Source: Cognaticolwellia aestuarii (lineage in GTDB: Bacteria; Pseudomonadota; Gammaproteobacteria; Enterobacterales; Alteromonadaceae). From it: 64,000 nt of DNA. The first letter of the stretch is position 1. The number at the start of each line of letters is the position of its first letter. The notes beneath the pieces were generated by a model. That model ran no database searches. It was not told the origin of the DNA and was given only the letters and a program-made list of their open reading frames with translations. The position numbers and the translations under genes are program-made. The stretch lies in contig NZ_MUZV01000001.1 in NCBI RefSeq assembly GCF_002000025.1, positions 186,001-250,000 on the forward strand. Reading direction: 5' to 3'. Positions 58,660 to 64,000 of this stretch are shown here, in pieces.

Positions 58660-58742
58660 ATGTACTAAAAACTTTCTCCGGACGGTGTTTTCACCTCAAC
58701 TCATCGTCTATTTTTTAAGTTCATATAAAGAATTCAGCAGCG

Positions 58743-60191
58743 TTATTGCGTACCGCCAACGGTCATTTCATCAATTTTCAAAGTGGGTTGACCAACACCA
58801 ACAGGTACACTCTGTCCGTCTTTACCACAAACACCAACACCTGCATCAAGTTTCAGATCATTACCCACCATACTAACTTTTTGCATTGCTTCAGGGCCAC
58901 TACCAATTAATGTCGCACCTTTGATCGGTGAGGTTATTTCACCATTTTCAATTAAATAAGCTTCTGAACTGGTGAATACAAACTTACCTGAGGTAATATC
59001 CACTTGGCCACCAGCAAAATTTGGTGCGTAAATGCCTTTTTTTACTGATTTAATAATATCTTCTGGCTTATGCTCGCCCGCCAGCATATAAGTATTAGTC
59101 ATACGCGGCATAGGTAAATGTGCATACGATTCACGTCGACCATTGCCGGTTGGTTTAACGCCCATTAAACCGGCATTATGCTTGTCTTGCATATAACCTT
59201 TAAGTACACCTTTTTCGATCAGTACGTTGTACTGTCCTGGTGTGCCTTCATCATCAATACTGATAGAGCCTCGACGGTTGGCTATTGTGCCATCATCTAC
59301 TATGGTACATAACTCAGAGGTGACTTGCTGACCAACTTTACCTGAAAAAGCTGATGAGCCTTTACGATTAAAATCGCCTTCTAAACCATGGCCAACCGCT
59401 TCATGTAGTAATACACCAGGCCAACCAGCGCCTAACACAACGGGCAATAAGCCAGCAGGTGAATCAATCGCTACTAAATTAACTAACGCCTGACGAACCG
59501 CTTCTTCAGCATAACTAAGATAACGAGGTTTGTTATTCTCTAACTCAAAGAAGTAGCTGTAATCTGTGCGTGCACCGCCGCCAGCACTTGCTCGTTCTCG
59601 TTTACCATTTTCTTCAACTAATACCGAACAGTTAAGTCGAACTAATGGCCTAATATCTGTCGCATAAGTACCATCGCTAGCCGCTACTAATACTTTTTCG
59701 TAAACGCCTGACAAGCCAACAATAACTTGTTTAACACGCTTATCAACACTTCTCGCATGTGCTTCTACTTCATGCAATAAGGTGATTTTTTGTTCTTGGG
59801 CTAAACTCGCTAATGGGTCGTTCGCTTGATAAAGCGCATGGCTTTGCTGCATGCTTTTACCATCAAATACTTGCACACGTGCAGATTTCTCAGCATTAGC
59901 TATACCTTTGGCTGCATCGGCGGCCTTTTTTAAGGCCACAGGAGAAATATCATCAGAGTAAGCAAAACCGGTTTTTTCACCTGATATTGCACGAACACCC
60001 ACACCACGCTCAAGGTTAAAAGAGCCTTCTTTAACAATACCGTCTTCTAACATCCATGATTCATGGCTGCTAGATTGAAAATATAAATCAGCTAAATCTA
60101 CTTTACGTTGGAACATACTATCCAACGTATCCATTAACATGCTTGGTTCTATTTCACTATTAGCTAAGAGCTCTTGCTCAACATTATTCAT
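58743..60191 (-). CDS. tldD: Metalloprotease TldD
   Basis: TldD forms a heterodimeric protease with TldE (PmbA) that trims unfolded peptides, matures some microcins and helps degrade the CcdA antitoxin. The 482-residue protein has the zinc motif HEAVGH (H263, E264, H268) with GLEGD after it, and the conserved C-terminal [18 protein letters not shown]. It overlaps the nitrilase stop by 8 bp. Gene order yhdP-nitrilase-tldD is typical of gammaproteobacteria. Confidence 0.97.
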   Translation of the reverse strand: MNNVEQELLANSEIEPSMLMDTLDSMFQRKVDLADLYFQSSSHESWMLEDGIVKEGSFNLERGVGVRAISGEKTGFAYSDDISPVALKKAADAAKGIANAEKSARVQVFDGKSMQQSHALYQANDPLASLAQEQKITLLHEVEAHARSVDKRVKQVIVGLSGVYEKVLVAASDGTYATDIRPLVRLNCSVLVEENGKRERASAGGGARTDYSYFFELENNKPRYLSYAEEAVRQALVNLVAIDSPAGLLPVVLGAGWPGVLLHEAVGHGLEGDFNRKGSSAFSGKVGQQVTSELCTIVDDGTIANRRGSISIDDEGTPGQYNVLIEKGVLKGYMQDKHNAGLMGVKPTGNGRRESYAHLPMPRMTNTYMLAGEHKPEDIIKSVKKGIYAPNFAGGQVDITSGKFVFTSSEAYLIENGEITSPIKGATLIGSGPEAMQKVSMVGNDLKLDAGVGVCGKDGQSVPVGVGQPTLKIDEMTVGGTQ

Positions 60192-61032
60192 ACGACATCA
60201 ACTTATTTTTAAAACGATTATGAGTAGCAACAGGCATAGCTTTACGCACGTTGAGTAATTCTTGTTCTTGGTAGTCAGCACAAATAATACCTTTACCGGT
60301 ATCGCACTGAGCCAGTATTTCACCCCAAGGGCTTATGATCATACTGTGGCCCCATGTTTCACGGCCATTTAAATGCACACCTTCTTGTCCGGCAGCAATA
60401 ATATATACTTGATTTTCAATCGCGCGTGCTTGTAATAACGTCTGCCAATGCGCAGCCCCTGTAACCCGGGTGAAGGCACTAGGTACGGTAATAATTTTTG
60501 CGCCTTGTTGACACAACTGGCGAAATAACTCGGGAAAACGCAGATCATAACAAATTGATAAGCCAACATTAATACCTGCAACGTCAACTACGCTAACATG
60601 CTCACCCGCTTGAGCATAACGAGATTCACAGTAATTTTTTTCACTGTCTTCAACGGTAACATCAAACAAATGAAGTTTATCATAATCACCAAGCTCTATA
60701 CCTTGTGGCGAAAAAACAAAACAGCTATTAGTAAATTTATCATCTTCATTTGCTAGCACAGGAATACTACCTGCTACAAGAAACACATTAAAGCGCTTAG
60801 CAAGCTCAGCCAGTTGTATTTTCAACTGCTGGGTTTCTTGATTTTCACGCGCTAATGCTAGCTGTTGTTGGTCTTTACCACCAAAAAATAAACAACATTC
60901 TGGTAATAATACCAATTGCTGTTGTTCATATGCCAAGGTTGCTAACTGCTGTTCAATATCAGCAATATTATCAGCAATATTGGTGCTGGAGGTCATTTGT
61001 ATTGCACAAAGTTGCATTGTTTTACTTACCAT
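60184..61032 (-). CDS. Nitrilase-family amidohydrolase (Nit1-like)
   Basis: A 282-residue carbon-nitrogen hydrolase with the full Glu-Lys-Cys triad: E45 (LLPEC), K119 (DKLHLFD) and C161 ([12 protein letters not shown]). The closest-looking group is Nit1/YbeM, which hydrolyses deaminated glutathione made by transaminase side reactions. An ATG at 61017 with GGTAAG upstream is an alternative start. It lies 2 bp after the yhdP stop and overlaps tldD, so the three genes form an operon. Confidence 0.9.
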   Translation of the reverse strand: MVSKTMQLCAIQMTSSTNIADNIADIEQQLATLAYEQQQLVLLPECCLFFGGKDQQQLALARENQETQQLKIQLAELAKRFNVFLVAGSIPVLANEDDKFTNSCFVFSPQGIELGDYDKLHLFDVTVEDSEKNYCESRYAQAGEHVSVVDVAGINVGLSICYDLRFPELFRQLCQQGAKIITVPSAFTRVTGAAHWQTLLQARAIENQVYIIAAGQEGVHLNGRETWGHSMIISPWGEILAQCDTGKGIICADYQEQELLNVRKAMPVATHNRFKNKLMSYE

Positions 61033-61034
61033 TA

Positions 61035-64000
61035 TTAACCATTAAAGTTATCTATTATCGGTACTGGCTTTATTGGCTCTTCAGGCACAGGATCTATGTT
61101 CTCAAGATTCTTATCTGGCGTTGAATCAACAATTTTTGGCGGAGATGAACGGCCAACACTGATGTTTTTATTTTTTCGGCTGACTTGTTTAAATGTCGGT
61201 TCATCTAAATTCCCCGTCACTTCAAAATTAATTTCGGCGATTACGGTCGACGTGATCACTTCATCAAGGGCCATGCCAGCTAAAAATGTTACGGGGTTTA
61301 ATGTCGCAATCCACGCCAATACAGGCAAGCTAGAGGTTAAATTAGGCTTATATGACATGCGATAGTCAAGATCACCATTATTTAAGTTGGTATTGCCGAC
61401 AATCGTTAAATCTCCAGCGGTGCCTTTCATCAAAACATTATCAGTGTATACCACGCCGTTTTTCATCGTAAAACTGCCCGCTAGTTCACTATAAAACATC
61501 CCGTCGCTGAAGATATCTCGAAAATCAAAACTAAGCTTGCGCACTAATGACTGCAAACTGAGTAACGACAAAATACGAACACCTTTATCATCAACATCAT
61601 CTAAATAGCCATCATCAAGCTTTGCTGAAAGCTCACCGTCAAAAGTAGATAGTGCAAAGTCATGCGGACCGCCTTGCCAAACAACGTCATATTTCATAGC
61701 AATACCACTATCTCTAATAATAGAAGCATAACCGATATTCTCTACCTCACGAGAAACACTGTTTGTTGCTAGCGTGCCAATAATACGGGTATTTGAACTA
61801 TCTTTTGTTTGCTGCCACCGTGCATCAAAGGCCATTTGGGTTTTGCCACGTTTAGCGGTAAATTTATTCAGTAACAACGTATCTACATTTTCACGCTCAA
61901 GTGTAAAAGTGACTTCACCGAAGTCATATGCACCATATTTGCAACTCGCACATTTGACTTTTAGCGGAGGCATAGCAGCAAAAATTTGACTATTACTCAG
62001 ATGATCAATCATCAAAGGTGTAGGCTGTTGAATTTTGCTATCAACAGTAAGTTCGGTATTGTCTGCATCGATTTTTTCCACAGATCGAGTCGCTTCTACG
62101 TCATTATCTTCAGTAGTAGAAGTGACTTGTTCACTCGCTATTTTTTTAGCCTGCGCAGTTGTTACTTTTGAGCTCGGATCATTTTCAGTTACCACCTCTT
62201 TAACCGACGTATCATCAACATTATGTAAATGCATAAAATCAGCATCAATATCGATACCTTGTTGATGCCAATCAGGATAGAACTTGGCCGAGCCTCTTAA
62301 TTCTTTGGCATTAACATCAAGTAACCACCAATTAGGCTTAGGTGAAAAATTAAAGTCAACTTGTTGGAAGTTTTCACCATAGACAGATAAATTATCAATT
62401 TTTCCATGTATTTTATCCGGTGTGGTTAATAGATTGAGTCCACTAACACTGCCAGTTGAAGATACCGTTGCTGAATTCAAAACAGCTGGCTCTGATTCAA
62501 GTGAGGCAAGAATGTCTAATACTAACGGTTGCCATTGCTCATAGTTAGCTTCTGCCAAGTCTGCTGTAATATGAAAGCCTGTGGTCGGTAACCACAGTTG
62601 CTGCTTACCCAGCACTAAATGAGCCAGCGAAAAGTGTGTTTGCTGGTGCTCAAGTAAACCATAAAAATCAACATTATCCCCAATATCAGCACTAATCGTG
62701 CTATTTAATTCATCACCAAAAGCATGAATATTAACCGCAACTTGTTGTTCAGCCTGTTTTGTAAATGGCGCAGGCAAAGTTAAGGTTAATTGGTTTAAAT
62801 TCGAGTTGATTTGATAGTCATAAGTAAACTCGTCATCGCTGATATTAAGCGCTAATAAGCCTTGCCAAGCTAAAGGGCCATGAGCATATTTTACTAATTC
62901 ATCAGGCAGTTGGGCATGCCACTGAGTATCTTGCCATTGACCTAATGTTTCAATATTGACGTTATATAATTCTGACTTTTGTTTCGCTTGTACATTAAGA
63001 GTTAATGGCAATCCCCGCCAGTCTAGCTGAACATTGCTAGCAGCAAGCACATCATTAGTATAATTGAGTCGGCCATTAACTTGACTAAAATCCATTCGCG
63101 GTGCTTGTAACGCTAAAGTATTATTTTTAAAGTCGACATGCCCTTTGGCAACAACTCCATCAAGATCGTTTAGCGGCAGCGTTAAAGAAAACGCACCGCT
63201 AACAGGCCCAGAAATAACGACTTGCTCTAATGTCACTCCAATAGAGTCTTGCATAGGACTAGCGTCCATTAATTGGCTCACCTGCTGTGGCAGTACATCG
63301 GTAAAATCAGCATCTACCGTTAATACTTGACCATCAGATAGGCTCGCAATCGCGGCTTCAACTCCACTAACATCAATACCTGATAACTGACCTGCTCGCC
63401 CTGTTATTAGCATACTATTATTAGTAAAGTTTAAATTGGCTGAAAAATTATTGATTGCCGGCCATTCCGGATCAAATTTAAATGTACTTTCTGATAACTC
63501 GGCATCAACAACAAAAATACCTTCATGATCATCAAATGGAAAGCTTTGCAATGGACCATTAAACAGCACCAAAGCCTGATTAACTTTACCATTAACAATG
63601 GCACCATTTAGGTAATCAACCAGTCCTTGCCCCATCAATAAATGGGGATAATAATATTCAGCAAATTTAGCATCGCCATCGCTTACACTGGCTAATAATG
63701 ACATAGTGATCGGTTGGTCTTTTGTACTTTGCACAGTCACATCAGCGGTTAAATTTAGCTGCGATGAGCTTAAGGCAATATTTTCAACCGAGAGTTGCCA
63801 ATCATCCGCCAAAAACTGCGCATTAATCTGACTAGATAAATGTGTATAAGGAATAGGGTACTTAAAGTGCTTGTCAAAATTAAGCGCGCCATCAACAGCC
63901 GTTAACGATATATTCAGTTGATTATTTGCATAAATCAATTCACCACTGGCATTGTCAATGCCAGGAATACCATGACTAAAACGACTATTAACGTTATTAA
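61035..64000 (-). CDS. yhdP: YhdP family AsmA-like envelope protein, partial
   Basis: The frame is open from the window edge to a stop at 61035, so this is the C-terminal part (988 codons) of a large protein; full-length relatives have about 1270 residues. It shows the repeated beta-strand pattern of AsmA-like proteins, which form long periplasmic grooves that carry phospholipids to the outer membrane; YhdP is the fast high-flux member in E. coli. A conserved CASCKYGAYDFGEV segment and the C-terminal GTAGDLTIVGNTNLNNGDLDYRMSYKP region match the family. A low-complexity acidic linker lies in the middle (around STTEDNDVEAT). Confidence 0.92.
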   Translation of the reverse strand, partial: NNVNSRFSHGIPGIDNASGELIYANNQLNISLTAVDGALNFDKHFKYPIPYTHLSSQINAQFLADDWQLSVENIALSSSQLNLTADVTVQSTKDQPITMSLLASVSDGDAKFAEYYYPHLLMGQGLVDYLNGAIVNGKVNQALVLFNGPLQSFPFDDHEGIFVVDAELSESTFKFDPEWPAINNFSANLNFTNNSMLITGRAGQLSGIDVSGVEAAIASLSDGQVLTVDADFTDVLPQQVSQLMDASPMQDSIGVTLEQVVISGPVSGAFSLTLPLNDLDGVVAKGHVDFKNNTLALQAPRMDFSQVNGRLNYTNDVLAASNVQLDWRGLPLTLNVQAKQKSELYNVNIETLGQWQDTQWHAQLPDELVKYAHGPLAWQGLLALNISDDEFTYDYQINSNLNQLTLTLPAPFTKQAEQQVAVNIHAFGDELNSTISADIGDNVDFYGLLEHQQTHFSLAHLVLGKQQLWLPTTGFHITADLAEANYEQWQPLVLDILASLESEPAVLNSATVSSTGSVSGLNLLTTPDKIHGKIDNLSVYGENFQQVDFNFSPKPNWWLLDVNAKELRGSAKFYPDWHQQGIDIDADFMHLHNVDDTSVKEVVTENDPSSKVTTAQAKKIASEQVTSTTEDNDVEATRSVEKIDADNTELTVDSKIQQPTPLMIDHLSNSQIFAAMPPLKVKCASCKYGAYDFGEVTFTLERENVDTLLLNKFTAKRGKTQMAFDARWQQTKDSSNTRIIGTLATNSVSREVENIGYASIIRDSGIAMKYDVVWQGGPHDFALSTFDGELSAKLDDGYLDDVDDKGVRILSLLSLQSLVRKLSFDFRDIFSDGMFYSELAGSFTMKNGVVYTDNVLMKGTAGDLTIVGNTNLNNGDLDYRMSYKPNLTSSLPVLAWIATLNPVTFLAGMALDEVITSTVIAEINFEVTGNLDEPTFKQVSRKNKNISVGRSSPPKIVDSTPDKNLENIDPVPEEPIKPVPIIDNFNG

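Noticed and set aside
1-64000. CRISPR arrays, tRNA, rRNA or prophage modules
   Set aside because: I saw no regularly spaced direct repeats, no tRNA-like cloverleaf or CCA end, no rRNA segment and no phage structural genes.

Overview
The window is an AT-rich chromosomal segment of a marine gammaproteobacterium. Gene order, protein sequences and gene content (division/cell-wall cluster followed by secA and mutT, a DciA helicase loader, DUF3581, LigE-type periplasmic ligase, PGPGW protein, two HDOD proteins) point to the order Alteromonadales, most likely a Colwelliaceae member (Colwellia/Thalassotalea-like). The genus is inference; no rRNA or tRNA gene is present to settle it.

Layout. 1-23.3 kb is a complete dcw cluster read on the minus strand: mraZ, rsmH, ftsL, ftsI, murE, murF, mraY, murD, ftsW, murG, murC, ddl, ftsQ, ftsA, ftsZ, lpxC, then an M23 peptidase, secA and a partial mutT. 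Genes from murE to ddl overlap or nearly touch, so translation is probably coupled. Upstream of mraZ lie a promoter and three 10-bp-spaced MraZ boxes. dciA sits on the plus strand between lpxC and the M23 gene, where enterobacteria carry secM. 23.4-27.3 kb is an FbpABC-type ferric iron ABC importer behind a perfect 7-1-7 Fur box. 27.4-33.5 kb holds two poorly known proteins, mdh and the divergent argR, a DyP peroxidase, and the glnK-amtB ammonium operon with two NtrC-like sites and a near-consensus sigma54 promoter. 34-50 kb is a mixed accessory stretch: two HDOD paralogues, a cysteine-rich DUF2797 protein beside a GIY-YIG protein, DUF3581, PGPGW, a basic secreted protein divergent from a periplasmic DNA ligase, a LysE exporter, an RlmI-like methyltransferase, an SNF symporter, an M28 lipoprotein peptidase, an Lrp regulator, a GAF-GAF-GGDEF-EAL enzyme, and a 2OG-Fe(II) oxygenase. 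50.7-55.2 kb is an RND efflux pair. 55.7-57.2 kb has TerB-like and CvfB-like genes. 57.2-58.6 kb is the only clear mobile-DNA scar: fragments of a tyrosine recombinase and an Rhs gene next to a YafN-YafO toxin-antitoxin pair. 58.7-64 kb is yhdP (partial)-nitrilase-tldD.

Two diverged copies of a ~166-bp element with terminal inverted repeats (525-689 and 33646-33812) look like a non-autonomous transposable element. I found no CRISPR array, tRNA, rRNA, prophage or recognisable new multi-gene defence system. The most interesting leads are the MITE-like family, the DUF2797 protein with a GIY-YIG-like core, the basic secreted protein beside LigE, and the NtrC/sigma54 architecture of glnK-amtB.
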